Shown: positions 29,145 to 38,972, numbered from the stretch's first letter. The stretch is 41,410 nt of DNA from Hyphomicrobiaceae bacterium (GCA_900298995.1 OMIC01000009.1:1-41410); one strand, 5' to 3'. Notes: generated from the letters alone by a model not told the origin. A program made the numbers and translations.

Positions 29145-29726
29145 TCAGGGCTCGCCGGCCTGATCGTCCTCGATCATGTGCTTCGACATGAAGGGCGCAT
29201 TGGCGAGGGCGAAGAGGAGCGTCAGCGGCAGCAGGCCGAAGACCTTGAAATTGACCCACTGGTCAGTCGGAAAATTGCGCCAGACAATCTCGTTCAGAAA
29301 CGCGAGGCCAAGGAAGAACACCCCCCAGCGGATGGACAGTGTGCGCCATGCGGCCTCGGTGAGCTTGACGGCCTCACCCATGATCAGCTTCAGATAGCTG
29401 CGGCCCATCACCGCCCCACCCAGCAGCACCGCCCCGAACAGCAGGTTCACGAGCGTCACCTTCACCTTGATGAACAAATCGCTGTGCAGCCAGATCGTGA
29501 GCGCACCGAATACCGCCACGAAGACGGCGGAGACCAGCGGCACCATCGCGAGCTTTCCGGTGAGAGTCCAGGAGACGGCGAGTGCGACGGCAGTTGCCGC
29601 CATGAACACGCCCGTGCCCCAGAAGATGCCTCCGAGCCAGTTGGCGGCAAAGAATGCGACCAGCGGACCCAGCTCGATCAGCAGCTTGGTGCCCTGACCC
29701 GGCTTCGGGCCTGATGTGAAGCTCAT
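29145..29726 (-). CDS. yciB: Inner membrane-spanning protein YciB (IspZ, septation protein A)
   Basis: A 193-residue membrane protein with about five hydrophobic segments. Family features are ELGPLVAFFAANWLGG, SWTLTGKLAMVPLVSAV, and NEIVWRNFPTDQWVNFKVFG. YciB proteins take part in cell-envelope synthesis and normal septation, by an unclear mechanism. It overlaps the ftsY stop by 4 bases and is the last gene of the dapF-mtaB-ftsY-yciB operon. Confidence 0.93.
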   Translation of the reverse strand: MSFTSGPKPGQGTKLLIELGPLVAFFAANWLGGIFWGTGVFMAATAVALAVSWTLTGKLAMVPLVSAVFVAVFGALTIWLHSDLFIKVKVTLVNLLFGAVLLGGAVMGRSYLKLIMGEAVKLTEAAWRTLSIRWGVFFLGLAFLNEIVWRNFPTDQWVNFKVFGLLPLTLLFALANAPFMSKHMIEDDQAGEP

Positions 29727-30724
29727 CTGTCCTCCAGTCCCGCAATGGCGCGGGCAAAGGCCTCGGCGTGAAAGGGCTGCAGGTCAGCAATGCCCTCGCC
29801 GACGCCGATGGCGTGGACGGGAATGTGGAAACGCTCGGCGATGGCCGCGGGTATGCCGCCGCGCGCCGCGCCGTCCAGCTTGGTCATGATCAGGCCGGTG
29901 ACCCCTGCGACCTTGGTGAAGATCTCCGCCTGGGCCATGGCGTTCTGGCCCGTCGTGGCGTCGAGCACCAGCAGCACGGCATGCGGTGCCGTCTCGTCCT
30001 GCTTCTTGATCACGCGCACGATCTTGTCCAGTTCATCCATCAGGTACTGCTTGTTCTGGAGCCGTCCAGCCGTATCGATGAACAGGATGTCGGTGCCGTC
30101 CTCACGCGCTGCAGCGATGGCATCGAAGGCCAGACCAGAGGCGTCCGCTCCCGTCGGCCGCGACATGACGCGCGCCCCGCTGCGCTGGCCCCAGACATTG
30201 AGCTGTTCGATGGCTGCGGCACGGAAGGTGTCACAGGCGGCGAACATGACCTTGTGACCCTCGGCATGAGCGATGGCGCCGAGCTTGCCAATGGTGGTTG
30301 TCTTGCCCGCACCGTTGACGCCGACCACCAGAATGATGAAGGGCTTCCGGGCGCCGAACGCAAAGGGCACCTCGACCGGCTTCAGGACCTTCGCCACCTC
30401 CTCGGCAAGGATGCGTTTCACCTCGTCGGGCTCGATCTCCTTGTCATAGCGGCCCGCCGACACGGCGGCGACAATGCGACTGGCCATGGGAAGACCCAGG
30501 TCAGCCTGCAGCAACACGTCTTCAAGTTCCTCGAGTGTCGCCCGGTCGAGCTTGCGCTTGGTGAAGATAGCGGCAATCGAACCACCAATGGCGCGGGATG
30601 ACTTGGATAGACCTTCGCTGAGCCTTCCGAACAGGCCACGGCTGGTCTCCTCCTGCTCCGCCGGCGCCTCGGACGCAGGCGTTGCAGCGGGGCTGCGGCC
30701 AAACAGTTTTCGCAGGAAACTCAT
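29723..30724 (-). CDS. ftsY: Signal recognition particle receptor FtsY
   Basis: The SRP receptor GTPase, 333 residues, delivering ribosome-nascent-chain complexes to the Sec translocon. A short acidic N-terminus with RKLFGRS and RGLFGRLSEGLSKSS replaces the long A domain of enterobacteria. The NG domain shows G1 GVNGAGKTTTIGKLG, DTFRAAAIEQL, G3 DTAGRLQNK and G4 TKLDGAARGG. Start and stop each overlap a neighbour by 4 bases (mtaB and yciB). The partner ffh heads the divergent operon just beyond dapF. Confidence 0.97.
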   Translation of the reverse strand: MSFLRKLFGRSPAATPASEAPAEQEETSRGLFGRLSEGLSKSSRAIGGSIAAIFTKRKLDRATLEELEDVLLQADLGLPMASRIVAAVSAGRYDKEIEPDEVKRILAEEVAKVLKPVEVPFAFGARKPFIILVVGVNGAGKTTTIGKLGAIAHAEGHKVMFAACDTFRAAAIEQLNVWGQRSGARVMSRPTGADASGLAFDAIAAAREDGTDILFIDTAGRLQNKQYLMDELDKIVRVIKKQDETAPHAVLLVLDATTGQNAMAQAEIFTKVAGVTGLIMTKLDGAARGGIPAAIAERFHIPVHAIGVGEGIADLQPFHAEAFARAIAGLEDR

Positions 30725-31968
30725 GCGGCGAGCCTGGCCTCGAGATGGGACGTGGCGCGACCGGTCACCTGGGCTGTCACGATGGCACCGGGCGCCATGC
30801 GGGTTGCAAAGCGCACCGGAGCGAAATGCTCCGTGCGGCCGGTGGCTTCAGTCTCCACCAGCACCTGTCGGATTGCGCCCACCTCGCTGCTGAGGAAGAG
30901 ATCGAGCCGCTGCTCACCCCGCGCCCGCAACATGGCGGCGCGCGCCTTGACGACACCCTTGTCGAGCTGCGGCATGCGCGCGGCCGGCGTGCCCGGACGC
31001 GGCGAGAAGGGAAACACATGGAGATATGTGAGACCGCAGTCATCGACGATCTTCAGGGAATTCTCGAACATGTCATCCGTTTCGGTGGGGAACCCGGCGA
31101 TGATGTCGGCCCCGAAGACGATACCCGGACGGCGCGCGCGCAATTCGGCGCAGAAGCCGATTGAATCCTCACGCGCGTGGCGGCGCTTCATGCGCTTCAG
31201 GATCATGTTGTCGCCTGACTGCAGCGAGAGATGGATGTGTGGCATGATCCGCTCCTCGCCGGCGATCACCTCGAGGAGCTCGGGATCAGCCTCGATCGAG
31301 TCGATGGAGGAGAGCCGCAGGCGCTTGAGATCGTTCACCTTGCGGAGAATGCGGGCGGTGAGCGCACCAAGCTTCGGAGCCCCTTCGAGATCAGCCCCCC
31401 AGGAGGTGAGATCGACCCCTGTCAGGACGACTTCGGAGTAGCCCGAGGCCACCAGACGGCGCACCTGTTCGACAACATCATCGGCCTCCAGCGAGCGCGA
31501 ATTGCCCCGCCCGAAGGGAATGATGCAGAAGGTACAGCGGTGATCGCAGCCATTTTGCACCTGGACGAAGGCGCGCGTGCGTTCCCTGAGCCCGTCGATG
31601 AGATGCGGCTTCGCGGACCTGACAGCCATGATGTCGGAGACGGCAACGCGCGGCGCTCCATCGTCCACCCAGCTTTCGGCCTTGAGCTTCTCCTCATTGC
31701 CGAGGACCCGCGAGACTTCCGGCATGCGCGCGAACATCTCCGGCTCGGTCTGGGCGGCACAGCCCGTGACAATGATCTCGGCCTCCGGGTTTTCAGCCCG
31801 GGCCCGGCGGATCGCCTGCCGCGCCTGGCGGGTTGCTTCGGCCGTCACCGCGCAGGTGTTGAAGACGATGGTATTGGCCTTGCCAGCCGCCTCGGCGTGC
31901 TTGCGCATGACCTCGGTTTCATAGGTGTTGAGGCGGCAGCCGAATGTGAAGAATGTGGGGTTCGCCAT
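30721..31968 (-). CDS. mtaB: tRNA t6A37 methylthiotransferase
   Basis: A radical-SAM enzyme of 415 residues that adds a methylthio group to N6-threonylcarbamoyladenosine at tRNA position 37. Three N-terminal cysteines for the auxiliary iron-sulphur cluster lie in TFGCRLNTYE, NTCAVTAEA and VTGCAAQTEP. The radical-SAM triad is CDHRCTFC within QNGCDHRCTFCIIPFGRG. A C-terminal TRAM domain (about 355-415) ends ATSHLEARLA. The FGCRLN start and lack of longer N-terminal sequence favour MtaB over MiaB or RimO. It lies 5 bases after dapF and overlaps ftsY. Confidence 0.94.
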   Translation of the reverse strand: MANPTFFTFGCRLNTYETEVMRKHAEAAGKANTIVFNTCAVTAEATRQARQAIRRARAENPEAEIIVTGCAAQTEPEMFARMPEVSRVLGNEEKLKAESWVDDGAPRVAVSDIMAVRSAKPHLIDGLRERTRAFVQVQNGCDHRCTFCIIPFGRGNSRSLEADDVVEQVRRLVASGYSEVVLTGVDLTSWGADLEGAPKLGALTARILRKVNDLKRLRLSSIDSIEADPELLEVIAGEERIMPHIHLSLQSGDNMILKRMKRRHAREDSIGFCAELRARRPGIVFGADIIAGFPTETDDMFENSLKIVDDCGLTYLHVFPFSPRPGTPAARMPQLDKGVVKARAAMLRARGEQRLDLFLSSEVGAIRQVLVETEATGRTEHFAPVRFATRMAPGAIVTAQVTGRATSHLEARLAA

Positions 31969-31973
31969 GATGC

Positions 31974-32831
31974 CTAGACCGCGAGATGGGCCGGGAGCAC
32001 GCCGTCGAATTCATAGGTGACGGGACCGGTCATGATGATGTGGCCGTCACTCTCGCGGATCTCGAGAAAGAGATCGCCGCCGGGCAGCGTGATGGTGGCC
32101 TTGCGACCGAGACGCTTGAGGCGGAAACCAGCCGCCATGACGGCGCAGGCCGCCGTTCCGCAGGCCCTCGTCAGGCCCACGCCCCGCTCCCACACCTTGA
32201 TCACTGCATGATCCCTGGCATCGACGCGGGCGAGCGTGATGTTCGCCCTCCGCGGGAACAACGGGTGATGCTCGAGCATGGGGCCAACCTTGGCGAGATC
32301 CACGACGTCGAGGTCCTTCACCCAGAATATGCAGTGGGGGTTGCCGACATTGACGACGGAAGGTGCGTCGATGAGCGGCTGATCGGCTGGTCCGACATAG
32401 AGATCGATGTAGCGGGTGTCGTGAAACTTCTCGGAGAGCGGAATGTCCTGCCAGTCGAAGCGTGGCGCGCCCATGTCCACGGTCACAAGCTTGTCGCCAC
32501 CCTTCTCGGCCACCAGAAAGCCGCCCTTGGTGTCGATGGTGGCCCGGGTCGCGTGCTTTTCCTCGAACAGGAGATCGGCAACACAGCGCGTGGCGTTGCC
32601 GCAGCTTTCGACCTCGAAGCCCTCATTGTTCCAGATGCGCATGGTGACATCGGCGGTCCTGGAGGGTTCAAGCACGATCAGCTGGTCACAGCCGATGCCG
32701 GTGGAGCGGTCGGCAATGGCACGCGCCCTCGCCTCGTCCATGGCAATGGGCCGCCGCCGCGCATCGAGAACGACGAAGTCGTTTCCGAGTCCGTTCATCT
32801 TGCGGAAGGGAAGGGGTGAGGCATCCGGCAT
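31974..32831 (-). CDS. dapF: Diaminopimelate epimerase
   Basis: DapF converts LL- to meso-diaminopimelate for lysine and peptidoglycan synthesis. The 285-residue protein has both catalytic cysteines, in ESCGNATRCVA and TRACGTAACAV, and the usual N-terminal FRKMNGLGNDFVVLDARRRP. It is the first gene of the minus-strand operon that continues with mtaB, ftsY and yciB, and is divergent from ffh across 242 bases. Confidence 0.96.
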   Translation of the reverse strand: MPDASPLPFRKMNGLGNDFVVLDARRRPIAMDEARARAIADRSTGIGCDQLIVLEPSRTADVTMRIWNNEGFEVESCGNATRCVADLLFEEKHATRATIDTKGGFLVAEKGGDKLVTVDMGAPRFDWQDIPLSEKFHDTRYIDLYVGPADQPLIDAPSVVNVGNPHCIFWVKDLDVVDLAKVGPMLEHHPLFPRRANITLARVDARDHAVIKVWERGVGLTRACGTAACAVMAAGFRLKRLGRKATITLPGGDLFLEIRESDGHIIMTGPVTYEFDGVLPAHLAV

Positions 32832-33073
32832 GTGCGGCCTTATATGGGAAAAGAGCCGTTCAATGCTAGGGATGACGACAGAGGGGGTTGAAGCCCCCGG
32901 ATTTGACTTCCCTGCCTCTTTCTCCTACACCCCCTCCATCACACGACGGCTTGAACGTCTTCAGGTGGTCTCACACACGGGGTTCTGACATTCCCGGGGG
33001 GTGAGGCAGCCATCATCCGGCAGCGAGTTTCGCCCCCGGGTGCGAAGGTCGTTGCGGCCTGAGGAACAGGACC
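32832..33073. promoter_or_regulatory. Divergent promoter region between dapF and ffh
   Basis: No gene is seen in these 242 bases, which must contain promoters for two translation/export operons. It has several CCCCC/GGGGG tracts, for example around 32890-32900 and 32994-33004, that could pair. I found no unambiguous -35/-10 pair and no 4.5S/SRP RNA-like hairpin. Confidence 0.4.
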
Positions 33074-34636
33074 ATGTTTGACACCTTAAGCGAGCGCCTG
33101 TCGGGCATTCTGGACAAGATCACCGGCCGGGGTGCGCTCTCCGAGGCCGATGTCGAGGACGCCCTGCGCGAGGTCCGCCGCGCCCTGCTCGAGGCCGATG
33201 TGGCCCTCGAAGTGGTCCGCTCATTCACCGACACGGTGCGCGCCAGGGCAGTCGGCGCCGAGATCGTGAAGTCGGTCAAGCCTGGCCAGATGGTCGTCAA
33301 GATCGTCCATGACGCGCTGGTCGAGACGCTGGGCGGCGCGGAGGGCGCGGCGCTCAACCTCCGTGCCTCGCCGCCCGTCGCCATCCTGATGGTGGGCCTG
33401 CAGGGCTCCGGCAAGACGACGACCACCGCGAAGATCGCGAGGCGCCTGACCGGGCGCGACAAGCGCCGCGTGCTGATGGCCTCGCTCGACACCCGCCGCC
33501 CCGCCGCACAGGAGCAGCTCGCCATTCTCGGCAAGCAGGTTCAGGTCGACACGCTGCCCATCGTTCCCGGCCAGCAGCCAACCGAGATCGCCCGGCGCGC
33601 CATGTCCGAGGCGAGGAAGGGCGGCTACGACATCGTCATGCTGGATACCGCCGGCCGGCTGGCCATCGACGAGGAGTTGCTGGCCGAGGCGGCGGCCGTG
33701 CGCGACATCGTCAAGCCCAATGAGACGCTTCTTGTTGCGGACGCCCTCACCGGCCAGGACGCCGTCAACCTGGCGCGCAGCTTCGATGAGAAGATCGGCA
33801 TTTCGGGCATCGTGCTGACGCGCATCGACGGCGATGGCCGCGGGGGCGCCGCGCTCTCGATGCGGGCGGTGACCGGCAAGCCGATCAAGCTCATGGGTAC
33901 GGGCGAAAAGCTCGACGGGCTCGAAGACTTCCACCCGGAACGCATCGCCGGGCGCATTCTGGGCATGGGCGACGTCGTCTCGCTGGTCGAGAAGGCCGCG
34001 CTCACCATCGACCAGGACAAGGCGAAGAAGATCGCCGAGCGCATGAAGAAGGGCGCCTTCGATCTCGATGACCTCGCCGACCAGCTTCGCCAGCTGCAGA
34101 AGCTGGGTGGCATGGGGGGCGTGATGAACCTGCTGCCGGGCATGGGCAAGATCAGGAAGCAGATGGAAGGATTGGACCTCGACAACAAGGTTCTGAAGCG
34201 GCAGATGGCGATCATCGGCTCGATGACGCCTCAGGAGCGCCGCAACCCCAAGCTCATGGATGCCAGGCGCAAGCGGCGCGTGGCGGCGGGCTCCGGCACC
34301 AAGGTCGAGGAGATCAACCGCCTGCTCAAGATGCATCTGCAGATGGCCGGCATGATGAAGCAGATGGGCCAGGGCAAGGGCCTGTTCGGCAAGATGATGG
34401 GCAAGGGCGCGCCCGATGCCGCCGAACTCGAGAAGATGCAGGCAGAACTTGCGGGGCTGGATCCCAATGCGCTGCCCGAAGATTTGAAGGACATGATGAA
34501 GGGCGGCTCGCTGCCCTCCATGCCGGGTCTCCCGGGCTTGGGCGGCGGCAAACTCCCCGGTCTCGGCGGATTGCCGGGTCTGGGCGGCGGATCGCCCTTC
34601 AGGGGATTGCCGGGGCTTCCAGGCAAGAAGAAGTGA
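33074..34636 (+). CDS. ffh: Signal recognition particle protein Ffh
   Basis: The SRP GTPase that recognises signal sequences, 520 residues. The NG domain (about 1-295) has G1 [28 protein letters not shown]3 [11 protein letters not shown] and [13 protein letters not shown]. The methionine-rich M domain (about 300-450) includes MSLV-type helices, [13 protein letters not shown] and [16 protein letters not shown] for RNA and signal binding. The last 50 residues are a low-complexity tail built from LPGLGG-like units. GAGG and AGGA lie just upstream of the ATG. It heads the ffh-rpsP-rimM-trmD-rplS operon. Confidence 0.97.
   Translation: MFDTLSERLSGILDKITGRGALSEADVEDALREVRRALLEADVALEVVRSFTDTVRARAVGAEIVKSVKPGQMVVKIVHDALVETLGGAEGAALNLRASPPVAILMVGLQGSGKTTTTAKIARRLTGRDKRRVLMASLDTRRPAAQEQLAILGKQVQVDTLPIVPGQQPTEIARRAMSEARKGGYDIVMLDTAGRLAIDEELLAEAAAVRDIVKPNETLLVADALTGQDAVNLARSFDEKIGISGIVLTRIDGDGRGGAALSMRAVTGKPIKLMGTGEKLDGLEDFHPERIAGRILGMGDVVSLVEKAALTIDQDKAKKIAERMKKGAFDLDDLADQLRQLQKLGGMGGVMNLLPGMGKIRKQMEGLDLDNKVLKRQMAIIGSMTPQERRNPKLMDARRKRRVAAGSGTKVEEINRLLKMHLQMAGMMKQMGQGKGLFGKMMGKGAPDAAELEKMQAELAGLDPNALPEDLKDMMKGGSLPSMPGLPGLGGGKLPGLGGLPGLGGGSPFRGLPGLPGKKK
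34527..34632 (+). repeat. Low-complexity LPGLGG-type repeats in the Ffh tail
   Basis: The end of ffh encodes several near-copies of (L)PGLGG, reading [20 protein letters not shown] and on to [11 protein letters not shown]. At DNA level the unit is roughly CTCCCGGGCTTGGGCGG, varying at third positions. Gly/Met/Leu-rich tails are common on Ffh; repeat number probably varies between strains. Confidence 0.6.
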
Positions 34637-34673
34637 AACAGACACCACACACGGACATCAAAGGAGAAAGACC

Positions 34674-35015
34674 ATGGCCGTTAAAATGAGACTCGCCCGC
34701 GCAGGCACCAAGAAGCGCCCCTACTATCATATCGTGATCGCCGACGCGGGCGCGCCGCGCGACGGCAAGTTCATCGATGTGGTGGGCGCCTTCAACCCGA
34801 TGCTGAAGAAGGACGATGCCAACCGCGTGAAGCTCGACTCCGAGAAGGCCACGGCGTGGCTCAAGAAGGGCGCCCAGCCGACCGATCGCGTGCTGCGCTT
34901 CCTCGACAAGGCCGGCCTTGCCAGGCGCGAGGCACGCAACAACCCGCAGAAGGCGCTGCCCGGCAAGAAGCGCCAGGAGCGTGAGAAGGCGGCCGCCGCG
35001 GCTGCCAACGGCTAA
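34674..35015 (+). CDS. rpsP: 30S ribosomal protein bS16
   Basis: A 113-residue small-subunit protein. The start [20 protein letters not shown], then [20 protein letters not shown] and the later [19 protein letters not shown] match bS16 closely. The last 30 residues are a Lys/Ala-rich extension usual in alphaproteobacteria. A strong AAGGAG ribosome-binding site stands 8 bases before the ATG, as expected for a highly expressed gene. It lies 37 bases after ffh. Confidence 0.97.
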   Translation: MAVKMRLARAGTKKRPYYHIVIADAGAPRDGKFIDVVGAFNPMLKKDDANRVKLDSEKATAWLKKGAQPTDRVLRFLDKAGLARREARNNPQKALPGKKRQEREKAAAAAANG

Positions 35016-35025
35016 GGCCCGAGAC

Positions 35026-35544
35026 ATGGCGCCACGCGACAGGGTTCTCGTGGGCGTCATCACTGCCGCGCACGGCATCAGGGGCGAGGTGAAGCTCAGG
35101 AGCTTCACCGCCGAACCCCGTGCGATTGCCGCCTATTCACCGCTGACGACGGCTGCAGGCGCAAGCTTCGAGATTTTGCACATGCGGCCCCAGAAGGACG
35201 GCTTCATAGCGACGCTGAAGGGCGTGTCGGATCGCAATGCGGCAGAGGCGCTCAAGGCTACGGAGCTTTTCGTGCCCCGTGCGCGTCTGCCGAAGCCCGG
35301 GGCCGATGAGGTCTATGTGCATGATCTCATCGGACGGAGCGTGGAGGGCGCGGATGCATCACGCCTTGGCGAGATCGTCGACGTCGTGAACTACGGCGCG
35401 GGCGACCTGATCGACGTGCGGCGCGCCGATGGTGCGGGAACCGTGCTGATCCCCTTCGCACGGCCCTTCGTGGTGGCCGCTGACGGGGACAAGGTGGTGG
35501 TCGACCTGCCGGAGGGCTGGCTCGACCTCAAGGAGACGGAATGA
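35026..35544 (+). CDS. rimM: 16S rRNA processing protein RimM
   Basis: A 172-residue assembly factor that binds uS19 and helps mature the 30S head domain. It starts [20 protein letters not shown], followed by the family's [20 protein letters not shown] and a PRC-barrel domain with [11 protein letters not shown] and [12 protein letters not shown]. The ATG at 35026 is 11 bases after rpsP; the frame is open upstream, but only as a shadow of rpsP. It overlaps trmD by 4 bases. Confidence 0.95.
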   Translation: MAPRDRVLVGVITAAHGIRGEVKLRSFTAEPRAIAAYSPLTTAAGASFEILHMRPQKDGFIATLKGVSDRNAAEALKATELFVPRARLPKPGADEVYVHDLIGRSVEGADASRLGEIVDVVNYGAGDLIDVRRADGAGTVLIPFARPFVVAADGDKVVVDLPEGWLDLKETE

Positions 35545-36233
35545 GCTTCCGGGCGCAAGTGCTGACCCTGTTCCCCGAGATGTTTCCCGGGCCGCTCGGC
35601 CTGTCGCTCGCCGGCCGGGCCCTGGCCCAGGGCACATGGTCGCTTGATGTGACGAACATCCGCGACTCCGCCACCGATCGCCACCGCACGGTTGACGATC
35701 ACCCGGCAGGCGGCGGCGCCGGGATGGTGCTGAAGCCTGACGTGCTTGCCGCTGCAATCGACGCGGCACCACATGTCGGCCCGCGCCTGCTGATGAGCCC
35801 GCGTGGCGCGCCCCTGACCCAGGCGCTTGTCCGCGAACTGGCGGCAGGCCCCGGTTGCCTGATCGTCTGCGGCCGCTTCGAGGGCGTGGATGAACGGGTG
35901 ATCGAGCGGCGCAACCTCCGCGAAGTCTCGATCGGGGACTACGTGCTCTCGGGCGGCGAGCCGGCCGCCCTCGTGCTGCTCGATGCCGTGGTGAGGTTGC
36001 TCCCCGGGGTCATGGGGAGCCAGGCCTCGGGGATCGAGGAGAGCTTCGAGGACGGACTCCTGGAGCACGCGCAATATACGAAGCCAAACAGCTGGGAAGG
36101 CGTTGAAATACCTCAGATTCTTCTCTCGGGCGATCATCGGGCCATGGCCCGCTGGAAGCAGGAGCGCCGCGAGGCGCTGACCAGAGCGCGGCGCCCCGAC
36201 CTCTGGCAGAGCTACAAGGCGGGAAAGATTTGA
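35541..36233 (+). CDS. trmD: tRNA (guanine-37-N1)-methyltransferase
   Basis: TrmD methylates G37 next to the anticodon and prevents frameshifting. The 230-residue SPOUT enzyme shows [32 protein letters not shown], the SAM-knot [20 protein letters not shown], and the tRNA-binding [10 protein letters not shown]. Its ATG overlaps the rimM stop (ATGA). rplS follows after 52 bases. Confidence 0.97.
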   Translation: MSFRAQVLTLFPEMFPGPLGLSLAGRALAQGTWSLDVTNIRDSATDRHRTVDDHPAGGGAGMVLKPDVLAAAIDAAPHVGPRLLMSPRGAPLTQALVRELAAGPGCLIVCGRFEGVDERVIERRNLREVSIGDYVLSGGEPAALVLLDAVVRLLPGVMGSQASGIEESFEDGLLEHAQYTKPNSWEGVEIPQILLSGDHRAMARWKQERREALTRARRPDLWQSYKAGKI

Positions 36234-36285
36234 TTTCGGCCCGGGTTGGGGGTATAGCCCCGCATCCCTTTAAGGAAGACATGTT

Positions 36286-36687
36286 ATGGATATCATTGCT
36301 CAGCTCGAAAAAGAGCAGGTCGCTGTTGTGGCCGCCCAGCGCGCCGTGCCGGAATTCGGCCCCGGCGACACCGTCATCGTGAATGTGAAGGTCAAGGAAG
36401 GCGACCGCTCGCGCGTGCAGGCCTATGAGGGCGTTTGCATCGCCCGCTCCGGCGGCGGCCTGAACGAGAACTTCACGGTTCGCAAGATGTCCTATGGCGA
36501 AGGCGTGGAGCGCGTCTTCCCGGTCTATTCGCCGATGATCGACTCGATCAAGGTCGTGCGTCGCGGCAAGGTGCGCCGCGCCAAGCTCTATTACCTGCGT
36601 GGCCGCACCGGCAAGTCGGCACGTATCGCCGAGAAGCAGCGGTCCATGGGCCTTGCACCTGCCGCCGCCGAGAAAGCCGCCGAGTAA
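36286..36687 (+). CDS. rplS: 50S ribosomal protein bL19
   Basis: A 133-residue large-subunit protein located at the subunit interface. The conserved [20 protein letters not shown] and [20 protein letters not shown] segments lead to [20 protein letters not shown] and [20 protein letters not shown] lies about 10 bases before the ATG. It ends the ffh operon, with a terminator close behind. Confidence 0.97.
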   Translation: MDIIAQLEKEQVAVVAAQRAVPEFGPGDTVIVNVKVKEGDRSRVQAYEGVCIARSGGGLNENFTVRKMSYGEGVERVFPVYSPMIDSIKVVRRGKVRRAKLYYLRGRTGKSARIAEKQRSMGLAPAAAEKAAE

Positions 36688-36713
36688 GCGGTCGGGAGTG
36701 AGCTCGATCACAG

Positions 36714-36739
36714 AGGACCGGGTTTCCCGGTCCTTTTTG
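36714..36739 (+). terminator. rplS: Rho-independent terminator of the ffh-rplS operon
   Basis: AGGACCGGG (36714-36722) pairs with CCCGGTCCT (36726-36734) around a TTT loop, followed by TTTTTGTTTG. It starts 27 bases after the rplS stop. Confidence 0.93.
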
Positions 36740-36818
36740 TTTGTGTTCGACGCATCCGCCCTGATCGAGACGCCGCGGTCTGCAGCAGCGGTGCGGCGAC
36801 GCCGGCGCCCGTGATGCT

Positions 36819-38225
36819 CTATCGATCTGCCGGTTGACGATTGCGAACCACCGTGACGGTGCATGGGGCTTCGGCTGCTACCCTGGCGGAGACGCTCCCC
36901 AGGAGCTTGCGCATGGTGGAATTGGCGCGCGCGCCCATGATGATGTGGTCAACGTTGTTGAGGCGGGCATAGTCGAGGATCGCCTCGGCAGGCTCGACGG
37001 CTTCGAGCACGTGATAGGTGACGCGACCCTCTTCGATCTTCATCGGCCGGGCCCAGTCCTTCAGGCCGACAAGCCGCTGCACATGCTTGTTGTTGCCGTC
37101 GGCGTCGAGCGTCTGGTCCATGGCGATGCGATTGAGCTTCAGCACATTGAGAAGCGCCAGACGCGCCTGGGGTGCACCTTCAAGGATTCGCAGCGCCGTG
37201 CGCCGCAGTGTGTCGCCAAGCTCCGGCGTCATGTCATCGAGGTTGACGGCGAGGCCGACGATTGGCGCGTCGGAAGCCTCCGGGAGATGGGTGGGCGGCC
37301 GGTCAATCAGTGAAAAAAGTGGCTCGCCCTTGCGTCTGAGCACGGTGAAGAAGCCGTCACGCTCGCGTCTTTCGGCACGGGCAGTGAGCCTGACCTGGGT
37401 GCTGTTGCGCAGTGCATGCGCAAGCTGCGCCGCAGTCGGGAAGCGGCGTGAGGCCTTGACCTCCAGGCATCGCAGAACGATTTCCTGGAACCAGGGCGGA
37501 ATGGCAGGTTGCAGCCTGCGCGGTGGCACGGGATCGCGCCACAGGCGCTGTTTCAGCCCCTTGAGCTTCTGCGGATCACCGAAGGGACGCACCCCTGTGG
37601 CGAAGAAATGGAGAAGTGCCCCGAGTGCGAAGATGTCACTGCGCGGGTCGTTGCGGATGCCCATCACCTGTTCGGGTGCCATGTAGGGTGCGGTGCCATA
37701 GGGCAGCCGGAACTCGGCCTGCATCAGGTCCGGCAGGGCGCGGTGGTGGGCGAGGCCGTAATCGATCAGTACCGCTTCGCCCGAGGCCCGGAACATGATG
37801 TTGGACGGCTTGAGATCAAGATGGATCACATCCTGGTCATGAAGCGCCTGGACCGCATCGGCGATTGCAGCGCCAAGACCGGCCAGCATCTCAACTTCAA
37901 GCGGAAGGCGTCCGATCTGCGGCACCAGAGTTGGCCCCGGGATCTGCTCCATGACGATATAGGGCTGAACCGCGAAATCGCCATTGGCAACGTGGCGTGG
38001 CACATGTGGACCCCTGAGGCGCGGCATGATCATCTGCTCCATCTCGAAGCTGACGATGGCAGCAGGGTCCTCGCCCTCCTGCAGCACCGGGATTTTCATC
38101 AGCAGCGGCGTGTCATCCCCCGCCCGCCTCACATCCCAGAGACTTGCCATGCCACCCCGGTGGATCAATTCGCCAATGACGAAGCCATCGAGTGTCGAGC
38201 CTGTTTCAGGACGGGTGCGCGCCAT
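36819..38225 (-). CDS. Serine/threonine protein kinase fused to a universal stress protein domain
   Basis: A 468-residue soluble fusion. The kinase (about residues 12-275) has a glycine loop IHRGGMASLWD, the ATP lysine K44, catalytic HLDLKPSN with D137, the metal site DYG at 155-157 (instead of DFG), and APE at 183-185. The HRD arginine is replaced by leucine, so regulation by activation-loop phosphorylation is unlikely. About residues 320-462 are a UspA-like domain ending in HIIMGARANSTMRKLLGSVS, close to the ATP-binding motif of universal stress proteins. The protein is probably a cytoplasmic stress-linked kinase; its substrates are unknown. It starts 6 bases after the phosphoesterase gene and is presumably cotranscribed with it. 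Confidence 0.93.
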   Translation of the reverse strand: MARTRPETGSTLDGFVIGELIHRGGMASLWDVRRAGDDTPLLMKIPVLQEGEDPAAIVSFEMEQMIMPRLRGPHVPRHVANGDFAVQPYIVMEQIPGPTLVPQIGRLPLEVEMLAGLGAAIADAVQALHDQDVIHLDLKPSNIMFRASGEAVLIDYGLAHHRALPDLMQAEFRLPYGTAPYMAPEQVMGIRNDPRSDIFALGALLHFFATGVRPFGDPQKLKGLKQRLWRDPVPPRRLQPAIPPWFQEIVLRCLEVKASRRFPTAAQLAHALRNSTQVRLTARAERRERDGFFTVLRRKGEPLFSLIDRPPTHLPEASDAPIVGLAVNLDDMTPELGDTLRRTALRILEGAPQARLALLNVLKLNRIAMDQTLDADGNNKHVQRLVGLKDWARPMKIEEGRVTYHVLEAVEPAEAILDYARLNNVDHIIMGARANSTMRKLLGSVSARVAAEAPCTVTVVRNRQPADR

Positions 38226-38231
38226 GGCCGG

Positions 38232-38972
38232 TCAGACCCCCTCGACAAGACGCCGGCCCAGTTCATCGGGCAGGCCGACGTCGCGCAGGCGCTGGGCAGC
38301 CATGTCGCAGTCATAGGCTGCTCGGTGGTAGGTGAGGCTGCGGCTTTCGCTGTCATAGGTCATGAAGGAGGCAGCCGGATTGCCATCCCGCGGCTGGCCG
38401 GCGGCACCGGCCACCGCCAGCCACCGGCGCTGGGCTGGAAGCGGCAGCGGCACCTCGCTGCGGGGAGTGTGTGTCACGACCTTGCCTGTTGCGGTGAGCC
38501 CATACAGCTGCGGACGGTGGACATGGCCGCAAAAGGTTATGCGCGCGGGGACCGCCTGAATAGAACGCAAGGCGGTTGCGGCATCCGTCACATAGATCCA
38601 GCTCTCCGGCTGCGAGGCCTCGGCATGAACGAAGAGAAGATCGTCCACCTCCTGCTGCATCGGCAGTTGCGCAAGAAATCGGCGGGAGCCCTCCGACAGA
38701 CGCGGCCGTGTCCAGTCAATCGCGGCCTGGGCAACGTCATTCATGAAGGTCGGCGATCCAGTTGAGGCAGCATCATGGTTACCCTTGAGGCAGATGGCAC
38801 CCTGCCCTGCGAGAGCCGCCACACGCTGGGTGACCGCTTCAGGGTCCGGCCCATAGCCCACGATGTCCCCAAGGAAGATCAGCCGGTCCACGCCCTGCCG
38901 CGACACGGCGGCAAGACAGGCCTCGAGAGCCAGTTCATTCGCATGCACATCGGAGATGATACCAAACCGCAT
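38232..38972 (-). CDS. Calcineurin-like metallophosphoesterase
   Basis: A 246-residue phosphoesterase. The two-metal site is complete: D8 and H10 in IISDVHAN, D36 in FLGDIVGYGPDP, N65 and H66 in KGNHDAAS, then FVHAEA and CGHVHRPQ. It resembles YfcE/MJ0936-type and PP-like phosphatases in length and motif spacing, with no signal peptide. Lying directly before the kinase/stress-domain gene, it may reverse that kinase's phosphorylations, but this is inference; small phosphodiester substrates are equally possible. Confidence 0.9.
   Translation of the reverse strand: MRFGIISDVHANELALEACLAAVSRQGVDRLIFLGDIVGYGPDPEAVTQRVAALAGQGAICLKGNHDAASTGSPTFMNDVAQAAIDWTRPRLSEGSRRFLAQLPMQQEVDDLLFVHAEASQPESWIYVTDAATALRSIQAVPARITFCGHVHRPQLYGLTATGKVVTHTPRSEVPLPLPAQRRWLAVAGAAGQPRDGNPAASFMTYDSESRSLTYHRAAYDCDMAAQRLRDVGLPDELGRRLVEGV

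Noticed and set aside
32832-33073. Possible SRP RNA gene next to ffh
   Set aside because: I looked for a long hairpin with the GGAA-tetraloop type tip and found none.
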